Part shown: piece after piece, positions 11,009 to 22,931 of the stretch
Layout: each line of letters begins with the position of its first letter
Position numbering within the stretch: position 1 is the stretch's first letter
Origin: Malus domestica
Taxonomy: Eukaryota; Streptophyta; Magnoliopsida; Rosales; Rosaceae
NCBI RefSeq assembly: GCF_042453785.1
Contig: NC_091664.1
Location: forward strand, 7,527,001-7,591,000
DNA: 64,000 nucleotides
Reading direction: 5' to 3'
Translations under genes and position numbers: made by a program
The notes under the pieces: model-generated
Told to the model about the DNA's origin: nothing
The model's database searches: none
What the model saw: the letters and a program-made list of their open reading frames with translations, nothing else

Positions 11009-13110
11009 TTGAGTGATGGCTGCCGTAACCTGCACATGGCAAGAAAATGAGGCCTAGCCTAGCTAGGCTTCCAATTATGATGGAAGGTTAGGTTGTCAGG
11101 ATTATAGCAAGGTGAGATTTTTGACATGAAGAGCCGTGTAGAACCATCCCAAAAGATTCAGTGATTGGATAGAGATCAGTCAAAGGTGGGATAAAGTGGG
11201 ATTGGCATGCAGAAGTCTCTATTTTTCGTCAGATTCGCATGTGGTCATGGTTTTATTTCTCAGGATATTCCATCACAAAGACTTTGGGTGCGATTGAGAG
11301 GTTTATCATCCAGCCGCGACAAGCAGATATCCAACCTTATAAGTATAAGACTCAGTGCAATGGAAGCTCCCTTCCAATTCAACACACAAACTGCCCTGCG
11401 CAAACCCTCACTCTACTCTAAACCTCTCAAACATCTTGAGATTTTTTATTTTCCTTTTTTGCCAACACATCTTCAATTTGGATAAAAAGCAATGTGAACG
11501 TAACCGGCGAACATCTTCAGTTTGGATAAACAACACTGTTGCCGTAGAATCAGCTGACCGTGGAGCACCTTCAGTTTGGATAAACAGCAATGCGATAAGG
11601 TCGATTGGTTATCTATCCAAGTCTCGGTTGAGGAGGATTTTCGAATCCTTATCGGTAGAGGTCATCTCGTTTGCCTTCTCGACGAAACGAGGTGTTACAA
11701 GTTACTATACTCGGTACATTGAATGCCGAGTCGTTTATGATTGGTTATTCGCAAGTAGGTTTTAGAGTTCGGCATTCTGACGGCTGAACCACTTTCACAA
11801 TCAAGACATACATTTGTTTTGAGTATTTGTGTTCCCTATACTTTGGTGTCGATTCGACGTGCTTATACTTACATGAATATAATCACCATGATTGAATCCG
11901 GTGCCGACGATTTGTGAACTTCGTAGAACTAGTAGCTTTGTCTTCGAGCTCTAGAACTTGAAGGCCGAGATGTGTTCCTTCCTCAACCGCAGTCACGAGA
12001 TCAAGAAGTCAGTCGCGCGCTCAACGCAACATCAACACATTTTACTCCTCGGCCGAGCTCGGTCGACGAGTTAGCACGCCCTGCATACAACCGAAGGACG
12101 TAGTTGGCTTACTAATTACTCAGCCTGCACGCCACGTAGGCTTGGTAGTTTTTAGGGTTAACATTTTGGCATGCCCAGTGGGACTCAGTGCTAAAATTAC
12201 GAAGTTCACATGATATATCAAGATCACAATCAGGATGAGATTCGGCGCCTATTCAAGGAAATTGTTGAGCAACAAAAACTCCTTGGCCGAATCGTTGAAG
12301 CAAATGAAGAAAAGCAAAAATCTTTCTCTCAAATGATAAAGGTGAAGGTTCATCACAGCTTACAAGATCAATGGTTAAATGAAGATAGAGCTCGATTTTA
12401 TGAGTGACTCGATAAGAAAACGTCTTTTGGGTTCAAATCAATTCCATTTGAGGAATGGTTAGATCAAAAGGCCAGGGGGCAATTTTTCGCTTCGACCACA
12501 ACCAACATTTGGCCTATGAAAATTGTCTGGGCGGCTGAAGAAATACCTAGGCCACCCGTTGTTTTGGCTAACATTAAGAGTGTAGTAGGCCTAGACGAAA
12601 AAGTTCAAGTCTCTGAGCCAGAAATTGACTTGGAAAATGGTTTGTTAGAGGAATGTTCCAATGACGAACAAGACCAATTCACGGTTTCAGCTGAACAAAC
12701 CACGCCAATTGATATGATTATTGGTGATAAAGCCGATATGGAAAAATCTCGTTCAGCTAAGTTGTTTGAGTTAAAAGCCGAAATTGGCAAAATTATTATG
12801 CTTGGGGGGCATAATAATTGTTCAACACATTCGGCGGCTGATGATAAAAACAATTTCGTCAAGTTGAACACATTTGCAGATGATCTTTTATTCGGCTTCG
12901 GAAAATCTCAAAGTGAAAATTTTGATGTAAAAAGATCTCGGCTTGGAATAAAGCATTGTTGGCCTCCTCCTGATTATGGTTCGACCATTTTTATTTTCGT
13001 CTGCTAAAAAAAAAAAAATATATATATATATATAATGAATAAATTATTTTCTTAAACATACGGCTATGCAAGCCGATGTAAAGAAAATAGGGGGGCAGAC
13101 ACTGTTATTT
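10521..13110 (+). mobile_element. Degenerate gypsy-related element, probably non-autonomous
   Basis: A long LTR-like block ends at 12167 (GGGTTAACA) and is followed by the primer site TTTTGGCATGCCCAGTGGG, nearly the same as in the minus-strand element at 3997-4017. The last 800 bp of the LTR align with that element's LTR, including the CCCTGCGCAAAC and CCACGTAGGCTT stretches. The left end is uncertain; TGTTATTGTTTAGACCC at 10521 is the best candidate. Short gag-like frames (12210-12407, 12516-13007) follow, then a purine tract near 13083-13098. No reverse transcriptase is present. It is broken, with several breaks. A (TA)n tract lies near 10975-11000. Confidence 0.6.
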
Positions 13111-13632
13111 GTTGTGTGCATTGTGCTTTCAATGGTGCCATACAAATGAAAATCTGACATATATGAGCTTTGGTCGAAGTTGGTGTAAATCAAATTTGGT
13201 GGTCTACATCACCCAAGGCAGTAGGAGGGCCAAAAATGTGGGAGTTCCTGCTTAAGCGATTTGTCTAGAAACAGTCGAGTGCAACGGATAAGGTTAAAAT
13301 CCTCAGTCATTACTCGGCTTCCCAAAATTTTCGACTATTCCTCATTAGCAAGTTAGCAGTTCTTGTACTCGACCATAACTTTCCTCGACCTCAGCCAAAA
13401 TGAATTTTCTCGACCTGAAAGGCTGAGCTCCCAAGATTATTACTTCTTTGATCATAGCTTTGGTCATCAAGTCGTTGCGGTAGCTTTCTCATAGATGGTA
13501 CCCATCAAATGCTAATAAATAGAATGCATGTGCATGAAAGGGACAAAGTGGTTTTCATAGATGGTTGCAAACTTTGTCAATAAAGTGGTTTTCCCACTTT
13601 CTTTTGATCAAAGTGGGGGATTGGAGGGCTAT

Positions 13633-13666
<34 letters not shown>

Positions 13667-14160
13667 AAGAGTCAGCCAAAAGGTTTTATACTGGAAGTTG
13701 GGTTGTCAAATCCAAGATTCAGGATATTTGATAAGCTTCGGCCTTGGATCAATATATATATACATAGGCAGGCCGAGCTGCCAAGAAAAATTCTTCTCGA
13801 CCTCAGTTTAGTTTTTCTCAGCCTGAACTCCTCTTTCTTCCTCACTTGGAAGCACCCATCGCCACTGTAATCCCACATCTTACACAACCCAGCAACCCTT
13901 TCCGGCTCTCTCCCACCCCAACGTCCCCAGCTGCAAATTCCTCTTACTGTTGGATAAAGTCCCAATTTGAAGGAGCTAAGAAAATATCAAAGAAAAAACG
14001 GCAAGACTCAAAAATAAGAATTACAAAAGTAAACAAGGAATTTAATTGGGCTGAAGAAGACCGAAAAGATGCAGGGGGTGGTGGTGGGTGCACCCAAGTG
14101 AGGGAGATAGGAGTTGAGGGCAAAGAGAGGAAGGGGAAGGGAGAGAGAGACATGTAACTA
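13111..14160. other. Repeat-derived sequence with TA microsatellites
   Basis: Motifs such as CTCGACC, CTTCGGCC and GGCCGAG resemble the gypsy LTRs nearby, so part of this may be degraded LTR sequence. A (TA)n tract lies at about 13636-13664. Short frames at 13565-13870 and 13846-14157 are low-complexity and not credible genes. Confidence 0.4.
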
Positions 14161-15730
14161 ATCCGACTGTTGGATATGCATCAACGGATGAGATTAATTC
14201 GTCAAGAGGATCCCCACGGGACTGATCCGAAGTGGATCTGAGTCCGAAAGAAAGCTATAGCATGCACAACTTGGTTGCACTTTCGATTGGTGAACTTAAA
14301 TGAAACTGATAGGAGTCATTGGGCAGGGTGCCTAATGTCATGCACAATACTATCAAGCATAGCATCGTGTATGACATTAGATTAAGTTGATAATGTTAAC
14401 AATGACGTTTATTTTACTAACTTGAAGGTTTGTGACATTCTTAATTTGACTAGAGCATGAGGTGATAATGAATCATTCACTACTTTAAGTTATCCGTCAT
14501 TCAAATTTTCTGCTTAATTACAAACCAACGCTACTAAACGTTACCAGGTATTGTTAAAACTAAGTAATCATTCGTGAAAGCCGGCCCCAATACAAACACA
14601 TACAAACAATAGGGACTTAACTGAAACAAACAAAAAACTCCGAGGACTTGAAGGTAACAATGAAAACTACTCGAACCACATTCAAATCCTTATTTCTCTG
14701 TAGTATATACAAATGGGGTTTGGGGTTTTCTCTCCTCTAGCTCTTAGCTCTACCTCTCATGGCTTCTGAAAATCTGCTTGCTATCAAATGAGCTTGTGGA
14801 AAAGTACTCTCCTTTTGCTGCATTGGGATCCTCTTCGCAGATCTCTCGTCACTTGCTTTCCAATTATTTCTTTCAAATTACTTTGATCGGAGAAAAGATT
14901 GTTCCCAAATTCACAAGGACCAAAGTAGATTGCAGGCGAAAGCAGAAAAGCAAACCAGAATTTTCACCGGCGAATAAGTTAAGGGTAAATTCCTTCTTCC
15001 TTCTGTGCTGCTTGTTCATAATTTCTGTTCATTTACTTTTTTTAATTTTCAGTTATTTTCCGCTTTTAATTATTTAGGAATAAGCATAGGATTATCCAAT
15101 TGCTAGGCATACACATATTTTTTTTTTCATAAAAGGATCAATGCATAATATGAAGAATGAAAAACTCGAAAACCGTCGTGGTTAAAGTGTAATGAGGAGT
15201 ATAGTTGAGAATCTGCAGGGATACAGATGCCGATTTCTGTATAAAAAAAATAAAATAAAATAAAATCTTTCCAAATGTGCATCATATTTTTCAGTCATTG
15301 CTACTGGCACTGAGTTTAGTGCAATACCCTTCTGAGTCTTTCCTCGTAAAGTCAACATCATAGCCCGTTACATTCTGTATATGTCGAAAATGGAAATCGA
15401 GGAGAGCTTTCAGTTGGGTTCTGTTGTATATATGCTGTTTTTATTTTATGCTCATTATGCTTCCCCTGGCTTGGTGCTCTTCGTGCTTTATTTTATTTTA
15501 ATGTGTCCCTCGTATCATCAAGGTTACGGGAAAAAGGAATGTTAATATGGATTCAGAGTTGATTAGTTTAACATGTTAGCTTGTGGTGGTTATGAATTTG
15601 ATGAAAGGAGAAGAATCTGATACAACTTCCAAATTGTAAATGTTTAATCACTCAAGGTATCTAGCTTGATAGAAAATATCGTGGGTGTTTTATTTACTAG
15701 TTGGAGGATTTTAAATTTCTGGCAACAACA
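14161..15730 (+). promoter_or_regulatory. Upstream region and likely leader intron of cullin-like copy 1
   Basis: This 1.6-kb stretch lies upstream of the first module only; in copies 2 and 3 it is replaced by gypsy sequence. A gene-like block at about 14690-14985 ends near a GGTAAAT donor, and TTTTATTTACTAG just before 15701 looks like an acceptor. A 5'-leader intron of about 0.7 kb, as known in plant CUL1 genes, is therefore plausible. Transcript support is lacking, so this is inference. Confidence 0.35.
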
Positions 15731-16690
15731 ATGGGTTACCAAGTTATCGAGTGGGATCAAGGATGGGACCACGTACAGCAGGGGATCGCAAAGATGAACA
15801 GGATTATACAAGGATCATCAGAACCTCAGTTCACCTCAGAAGAATATATGAGCCTTTACACAACTATCTATAACATGTCTATTCAACAGCCTCCTCATAA
15901 TTATTCTCAGCAGCTCTATGAAAAGTATCAGGAGACAATTGAGGAATACATTTCTTCAACAGTGCTGCCGCCCCTAATGGAGAAGCATGATGAGTTTATG
16001 TTGCAGGAGTACGTCAAAAATTGGGTAAATTATAAAGTTATGTTTAGGTGGCTCTCACACTTATTTTGTTTTTTTTATGACCGTGGCATCACTCGGAATC
16101 AGTCATCACTTCCTGGGCCGAATGAAGTTGTACTTAACTGCTTCCGTAATTTGGTTTATCCGAAGGTAAATGCTAATGTGAGATATTATGTACTTGGACT
16201 TATGCATAAAGAACGCGAGGGAGAGAAAATTGACAGAGCACTACTGAAGAATGTGATAAATATATATGTTGAAATTGAAATGGGAGAATTGGATGCGTAT
16301 GAAAAGGACTTCGAAGAATACATGCTCATTGATACTCGCAAGTACTATTTGCATAAAGCATCAAGTTGGATTTTGGAGTACTCGTACACGGATTACATGT
16401 TGAAGGCAGAGGAATGCTTGAGAAGGGAGAGGGATAGAGTTTCTTGTTACCTGCTTCCGAGCAGTCAGAAGAAGCTAATGGAGACAGTGAAACATTGCTT
16501 GGTGGTGGTTCATGGAAGTCAATTGATTCAGAAGAAGCATTCTGTATCTGGATGTACTTTGCTCACGGTTGAAAATCTGGAGGAGCTTTCTAGGAAATTT
16601 ATTGCTAATTTGGCATTGGAACAGCGAGTCTCTGCTGAAGGTTTGCCCTTTGTTCGACAGGCAGAAGATGTAGCAATGATTGAGGATTGA
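15731..16690 (+). CDS. CUL1-like: Truncated cullin-1-like protein, copy 1
   Basis: A 319-residue intronless frame covers only the N-terminal cullin repeats of CUL1, against about 740 residues for the full protein. The upstream in-frame TTG at 15701 is not a credible start; ATG at 15731 gives [18 protein letters not shown], matching EQGWDYMQTG of CUL1. Helix 2 ([14 protein letters not shown]) is kept. Helix 5 has changed from RFFYYLDRYF to LFCFFYDRGI, so SKP1 binding may be altered. The end aligns with the CUL1 region around HVTAEG...QAED, with roughly eleven residues missing just before it, then stops. There is no cullin homology domain, RBX1 site or NEDD8 lysine. It could be a SKP1/F-box decoy or a decaying retrocopy. 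It is the only module copy with its original upstream DNA. Confidence 0.8.
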   Translation: MGYQVIEWDQGWDHVQQGIAKMNRIIQGSSEPQFTSEEYMSLYTTIYNMSIQQPPHNYSQQLYEKYQETIEEYISSTVLPPLMEKHDEFMLQEYVKNWVNYKVMFRWLSHLFCFFYDRGITRNQSSLPGPNEVVLNCFRNLVYPKVNANVRYYVLGLMHKEREGEKIDRALLKNVINIYVEIEMGELDAYEKDFEEYMLIDTRKYYLHKASSWILEYSYTDYMLKAEECLRRERDRVSCYLLPSSQKKLMETVKHCLVVVHGSQLIQKKHSVSGCTLLTVENLEELSRKFIANLALEQRVSAEGLPFVRQAEDVAMIED

Positions 16691-17816
16691 GGGGAGTCGC
16701 ACTGCAACAATTGACCTGTAGAAAAATGGTAAAAAATGTTTGGTTATTAGGGGTTTTACTTTCGGATATGCTGCAAACTGTGCGCTGCTTGTTTTGAGAT
16801 CCTTTGACCCACCCTCTGATATGTCATATAACTAACTACCTTGGTGCCAAGTATGTTTTGTAATTGTTGTCACTGTAGCATTAAAATGGATGTTTGGAAA
16901 ACAATGGAAAACGTGGTTGATAAAATCGCTGCCGTTATGTCTTAGCTTGGCGTACTTGTGTTCAAGCATCAAATTGTAGTTTCAATGCAGCGTTTGAATC
17001 CAAATGTTAAAAAACAGAATCAAGAAATAGAAGTTGCATTACAGTGTCTAATCGGTATTGACCTAAGTGGCAGATTTTGAAAGTTTTTATTATTTTAAAT
17101 GGCATTTGAGTATCATAATACATGATTGACATGTTTATAATTAAATAAATATTGTTGATATGCTGTTGATATTGTAATATTTTATTGATTTTATACAAAA
17201 TCATTCTTAAAAATATTCTCTATATATTCTATTTGATCGTATTAAACTTAACCCTATTATATGAAGGTTTAGTAAAAGAACATGTGTCGATTAATTAGAT
17301 AGGACACATGAAAATCGACCATAGAAGATTTGAACTTGACTATTAAAGGTGAACGAGTAAAAAAAAAAAAATTTGACAAGTGATAGCGTTAGTAAGTTAA
17401 ATTGTTAGTTGTTAAAGAAAAGATGATCGGTGAAAATAGAATCTGCATTGGAGTGTATATACACTTGTTTTCTGCCACTGCAGCGAAACGCGATCTGCGA
17501 ATTAGTAGACAAATTGTCTTCAAGGCAAATGAGCATCTAACCTTATGAGACCTGCATATTAAAAAAATTGATGAAACGGGATTTGACACCCCAGTTACTT
17601 GCTGATGGGCATCCTGCTTCTTACCTTCAAATCCTAGTCAGACGTAACCCTTCGGTTACAGCACTTTGACGACGTAACCCTTCGGTTACAGCACTTTGAC
17701 ACCCCCACTTAGTTGATGCTCTAAATAAGCCTAAAGTTGCGTAATTAATTAGAAGAATTAGGTCACTTAGTATTTCAGTTTAGTAGTATTCCTCTTCATT
17801 TGTAAGTGAGAAGTCA
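16691..17816. other. Spacer of module copy 1, part 1
   Basis: Holds one lone monomer of the minisatellite family (about 16983-17050), the empty target TAAGT at 17064-17068, an AT-rich block, and at 17641-17700 a 30-bp direct duplication beginning GACGTAACCCTTCGG. The first eight bases of that duplication are the empty hAT target. No gene is seen. Confidence 0.7.
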
Positions 17817-18035
17817 ATAGCCTACGGTTTAGTGGTATTGCTAACCCATTATGAAGCTAAGCTTACATCTCTCTCATTTAGTGTAGATAGTCAAAAAAAA
17901 AAAAAAAAAAAAGTGAGAGGTTTCAAGTTCAAGTCTCTTCAAAGGCAAATTTGAACCAAATTGTTGCTAACTCGTTGTGGGCTAAACTCACCCCCTTCCT
18001 CTTAGTATAGATAATATCGTTTGTTAAAAAAAATT
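17817..18035 (+). mobile_element. tRNA-derived SINE, dimer-like (copy 1)
   Basis: A box-A-like head (CCTACGGTTTAGTGGTATTG) is followed by an A-rich linker, then a box-B-like GGTTTCAAGTTCAAGTCTC and an A tail after GATAATATCGTTTGTT. The GAGGCTAAACTCACCCCCTTCC-type tail occurs twice in diverged form, so the unit looks like a partial monomer joined to a 3' monomer. The same element is in copies 2 and 3, so it predates the module duplication. Confidence 0.6.
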
Positions 18036-18089
18036 AAAATATGTGAGATAAATCTTCGTTGTTATGAGGGGGTTGGTTTTGTTTTTGAG

Positions 18090-18234
18090 AGATTATACTC
18101 ACACACCCCAAATTACTTCTCTCACCCCTTTTTAATTTTTTAATATTTTTCTATCAAGTGTTAGTGGTGTGTAGAAAATATTAAAAAATTAAAATGGTAT
18201 GGAAGAAGTAATTTATGATGTGTGAATATAATCT
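18090..18234. mobile_element. Palindromic MITE
   Basis: AGATTATACTCACACACC at the left is mirrored by ATGTGTGAATATAATCT at the right, with arms of about 60 bp around a short loop. Copies 2 and 3 keep only the left arm (near 31898-31950 and 47866-47930), so the right arm was lost there. Confidence 0.65.
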
Positions 18235-18267
18235 TTCGGATTTTTTTCCTCTCCTTTTTAGTTTAAC

Positions 18268-18501
18268 GACTTCCTTTTTCACTTCATAGCTTCACACAAC
18301 CGCGTTTAATATCTGGACCGTTGACAGCTATTGACCCAAGTGAAAACGCGTTTTACAAAATCCTGACCGTTGGAAATCCTAACAACTTCCTTTTTCACTT
18401 CATAGCTTCACACAACCGCGTTTAATATCTGGACCGTTGACAGCTATTGACCCAAGTGAAAACGCGTTTTACAAAATCCTGACCGTTGGAAATCCTAACC
18501 T
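18268..18501. repeat. 116-bp tandem duplication upstream of kinase copy 1
   Basis: Two near-identical 116-bp units contain CTTCACACAACCGCG and CTGGACCGTTGACAG. Copies 2 and 3 have only one unit. It lies about 220 bp upstream of the kinase TATA box and so may alter the promoter of copy 1. Confidence 0.85.
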
Positions 18502-18716
18502 TGTACCCAAGGTAAAGCCAATTGACGAAAACGCCCCTTCCTTCCTAGAGCGGTTGGGAAGTCGACTCCGTGAAGTAACAAGTAGCAACTGGGAGAGTGG
18601 GATTGCTTGCGTTGCACGAATTCAATTACAAATCCAATTAAACCAACTGAGTTGCAATCCAATTACAAAGCCCTTTCCTTTTTCAGTCGGGAGATAGTGG
18701 AATGAATGAATGAAGC

Positions 18717-18724
18717 TATAAATT
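18717..18724 (+). promoter_or_regulatory. TATA box of kinase copy 1
   Basis: TATAAATT in the context GAAGCTATAAATTGGAACCC, conserved at 32251 and 48240 before the other kinase copies. In copy 1 a copia element begins 60 bp downstream and separates this box from the coding frame. Confidence 0.6.
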
Positions 18725-18783
18725 GGAACCCTAATTTCCACACTTTCCATAATTTCCCGAATCTCAAAACCGCAATTGCCAAC

Positions 18784-19081
18784 TGTTAGAATTATTAGGT
18801 TTGTTGAATGTAGTGGTTCTATCCACTACGTCAGCTTAGTTTTTGTTCGGGATAGCAGTTATAACTGCATGACTAAATAAACCCTAGAATGTAGGGATCA
18901 GTTGAAGTTGTTTTATTTCAGAGTTAGTCATACACCACGTTTAGGTTTGTGTTTAACGTGGGTTGCATGCTTATCTTTCTGTTATGTAAGGCTTATATAA
19001 AGCCGGTTTTCTTGATTAATGACTATGTGAATTTCCTCCCAGTTTACAGAGATCTTTTTCAATAAACACTTGGTTCTAACA
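18784..19081 (+). repeat. 5' LTR of copia element 1
   Basis: 298 bp, TG...CA ends, with a GCTTATATAAAGCC promoter-like box in U3. It appears identical to the 3' LTR. Confidence 0.9.
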
Positions 19082-22000
19082 TTTGGTATCAGAGCCCCAC
19101 CCTGGGGCTCTTGATCGAAGCTTGAGAGATAGCAATCTTTTGAGTGAAGAGGTACGAGAATATGGCAGGCGACGGAAGTGGTTTTGTGTAAGCATCCATT
19201 CCAAAACTGGATGGGCATTATGACCACTGGGCGATGCTTATGGAAAATTTCCTACGTTCAAAGGAATACTGGAGTATTGTGGAGCATGGAATCCCTGCAG
19301 CAGCAGAAGCAGCCTCACCCTCGGAGGGGCAACGGAAAGTGCTCGAAGATCAAAAGTTGAAAGATCTAAAGGCCAAGAACTACCTGTTTCAGGCAATTGA
19401 TCGGGGTGTTTTGGAAACGATCTTGAATGAGGATACGGCTAAGGAGATTTGGGATTCGTTGAAACAGAAGTATCAAGGGACTGCTCGAGTCAAGCGAGCA
19501 CAGTTGCAAGCACTTCGAAAGGAGTTTGAGATGCTTCACATGAAGACAGGAGAAACTGTGAATGAGTTTTTTGGTCGAACTCTGACCATAGCCAACAAGA
19601 GAAGGATCAATGGCGACAAATTGACGGATGTAGAAGTCATTGAGAAGATCTTGAGATCGATGACTCCTAAATATGACTATGTGGTTTGTTCAATTGAGGA
19701 ATCCAAAGATCTAGATATTCTCTCAATTGATGAACTGCAAAGTAGTTTGCTAGTGCATGAGCAGCGGATGATTGGACACATTGTGGAGGAGCAAGCACTA
19801 AAGGTGACCTATGAAGAGAATTCTGGAGGAAGAGGACGTGGTCGAGGAAGCTTCCGTGGAAGAGGTAGAGGAAGAGGTCGGCAAAATTTTGACAAATCAG
19901 CAATTGAGTGCTATAATTGTCATGAATTAGGGCACTATCAGTATGAGTGTCCTAAGAAAGACAAGGAAACAAAGGTCAACTATGCAGAGGCTGGTGAAGA
20001 GATGTTGCTAATGGCGTACGTAGATACTCAAGAGATCAAAGAAGATATTTGGTTCCTGGACTCGGGTTGCAGCAATCATATGTGTGGTAAGAGGGAGTTA
20101 TTCTCTGATTTTGATGGAAGTTTTAGAGAAACTGTGAAACTAGGGAACAACACTAGTATGGCTGTTTTGGGAAAAGGAAACATTCGACTACAAGTGAGTG
20201 GATTGATTCAGGTGATCACGGGAGTCTTCTATGTGCCTGCTTTAAAGAACAATCTTCTAAGTATTGGTCAGCTTCAAGAGAAAGGTCTTGCTATTCTCAT
20301 TCAACACGGGAGATGCAAGATCTTTCATCCTAAAAGGGGACTGATCATAGAGACGGTTATGGCTGCAAACCGCATGTTCACTCTTGTTGCCCAATATCAA
20401 TCCAATGTCCAGGAATGTTTCAATGCCCTCACGGATGATCCGATTCAGTTGTGGCATTGCAGATATGGGCATTTGAGTCTTGGTGGCTTAAAGACTCTAC
20501 AACAGAAGCAGATGGTGAGTGGATTACCTCAGATAAATGACTCTTCAAGAATATGCGAGATTTGCTTGGTAGGCAAGCAATCGAGAGATTCCTTTTCCAA
20601 AAATGAGTACTTGAAGGGCTTGTCAAATTCTACAACTCATTCATGCAGATATATGTGGACCGATAAAGCCTACCTCCAATAGCAAGAAGAGGTATTTACT
20701 CACCTTCATTGATGATTTTAGTCGTAAGACTTGGATCTATTTTTTAACTGAAAAGTCAGAAGCTTTTCGAGTTTTTAAAGCTTTCAAAAGTCTTGTGGAG
20801 AATGAAACTGATGCAAGTATTAAAAGATTGCGGACGGATCGTGGAGGAGAGTTTACATCTCACGAGTTTGTTGAGTTTTGTGTTGAGAATGGGATCCAAC
20901 GACAACTGACAGCAGCTTACACCCCGCAGCAGAACGGAGTAGCTGAACGTAAGAATCGGACCATCATGAACATGGTTCGAAGCTTATTAACCGAGAAGAA
21001 GATGCCAAAGACTTTTTGGCCTGAAGCAGCAAACTGGACAGTTCATGTGCTCAACAGGAGTCCCACACTTGCAGTAAAAAACAAAACACCCGAGGAAGCG
21101 TGGAGTGGTACGATACCGTCAGTGAGTTACTTCAGGGTTTTTGGGTGCATTTCATACATACATATTCCAGACAATAAGAGGACCAAGCTGGATGACAAAA
21201 GTATGAAATGTGTGCTACTTGGAGTTAGCGAATGATCAAAGGCCTATCGGCTATTTGATCCAGTTTCGCAGAGGATCGTAATCAGCCGTGATGTTAGATT
21301 TGATGAGAATAGCAGCTGGGAATGGGATGAGCATCATCATGAAGCTGTCATAGCAGATCTGGAATGGGATGAAAGTGATGAAGATAAAGAAGTTGAAGCT
21401 GATGAAGTTGATAATCAGGGAGAAGATGAAGATGGATTCGATGGAAATGAAAATAACACAAGCAACAATAGTGGATCATACGGAGTCTCAGAAGCAAGTT
21501 CATCCAGTCCAGAAGAAAGAAGACCTAGGGCTCCGCCGGTGTGGATGAGAGATTATGTAACGGGAGAAGGATTATCTGAAGAAGAAGACATGGTGCACTT
21601 GGCTCTTTTAGCAAACAGCGATCCAACCAGCTACAATGAAGCTGCAAAAAGTGGTAAATGGAGGAAAGCTATGGATGTCGAGATAGCAGCTATTGAGAGG
21701 AACAACACTTGGGAATTGACAGATTTACCTCAAGGTGGGAAGATGATCGGAGTCAAATGGGTTTACAAGACTAAACTGAATGAGAATGGAGAGGTGGACA
21801 AGTACAAAGCTCGGCTTGTGGCTAAAGGGTATGCTCAAGAATATGGGGTTGATTATGCTGAAGTGTTTGCTCCTGTGGCTCGGTTGGATACCATTCGAGT
21901 TGTCATTGCACTTGCTGCGCAAAGGGAATGGACGATTCATCAACTGGACGTGAAAAATGCCTTCCTACATGGAGATATCAGTGAAGAAGTGTTTGTAGAA

Positions 22001-22931
22001 CAACCACCTGGGTATGTGCAGAGAGGAAAGGAGCATAAAGTTTACAAATTAAGGAAAGCTCTATATGGACTTAAACAAGCCCCTCGTGCTTAGTATAGTC
22101 GTAATAGAAGCTTATTTCTTGAAGGAAGGGTTTGTGAAGTGTCCCTATGAACACACTTTGTTCATTAAAACTGGAGAAGGAGGTACCAAGCTAACGAAGG
22201 ATGTGACGGGTGAGAAGGTCGACAATACCTTCTACAAACAGATCGTGGGGAGCCTCATGTATCTCACAGCCACTCGGCCTGACACTATGTTTGTAGTAAG
22301 CCTAATTAGCAGGTTTATGGAGAGTCCAACCGAGATGCATTTGGCAGCGGCAAAAAGGGTTCTGAGGTATTTAAAAGGCACGATCAGCCTTGGAATTCTT
22401 TACAAAAAGGGAGAACATGTTGAGCTCAGAGGCTATTCAGATAGTGATTATGCAGGTGACTTAGATGACAGAAAGAGCACATCGGGGTATTTGTTTATGC
22501 TAAGCTCAGGAGCTGTGTGTTGGTCTTCCAAGAAGCAACCTGTGGTCACGTTATCAACAACTGAAGCCGAATTCATAGCAGCAGCTTCATGTGCCTGTCA
22601 GGCAACCTGGTTGAGAAGAATAATGAAGGAATTAGGTCAAACTCAGCAAGACTCCACAACGATTTTTTGTGACAACAGCTCAGCAATAAAGCTCTCCAGG
22701 AATCCTGTAATGCATGGTCGAAGCAAACACATAGATGTACGTTTCCACTTTCTTCGTGAGCTGACTAAGGATGAAATTGTGAATTTGGTTCATTGCAACA
22801 CTCAAGAACAAGTAGCAGACATATTAACCAAGCCTTTGAAGACTGATGCTTTTCTGAAGATGCGTGAGCTTATGGGAGTGTGTCTGGAACCAGGAGTAAA
22901 CTGAATACTTAGTAATCAGTTTAAGGGAGGA

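Noticed and set aside
13846-14157. Paired plus and minus frames around 13.9-14.2 kb
   Set aside because: Low-complexity purine-rich sequence gives open frames on both strands; no domain.
15701-15730. Longer cullin-like start (MEDFKFLATT...)
   Set aside because: The codon at 15701 is TTG and lies directly after a likely intron acceptor; ATG at 15731 fits the CUL1 alignment.
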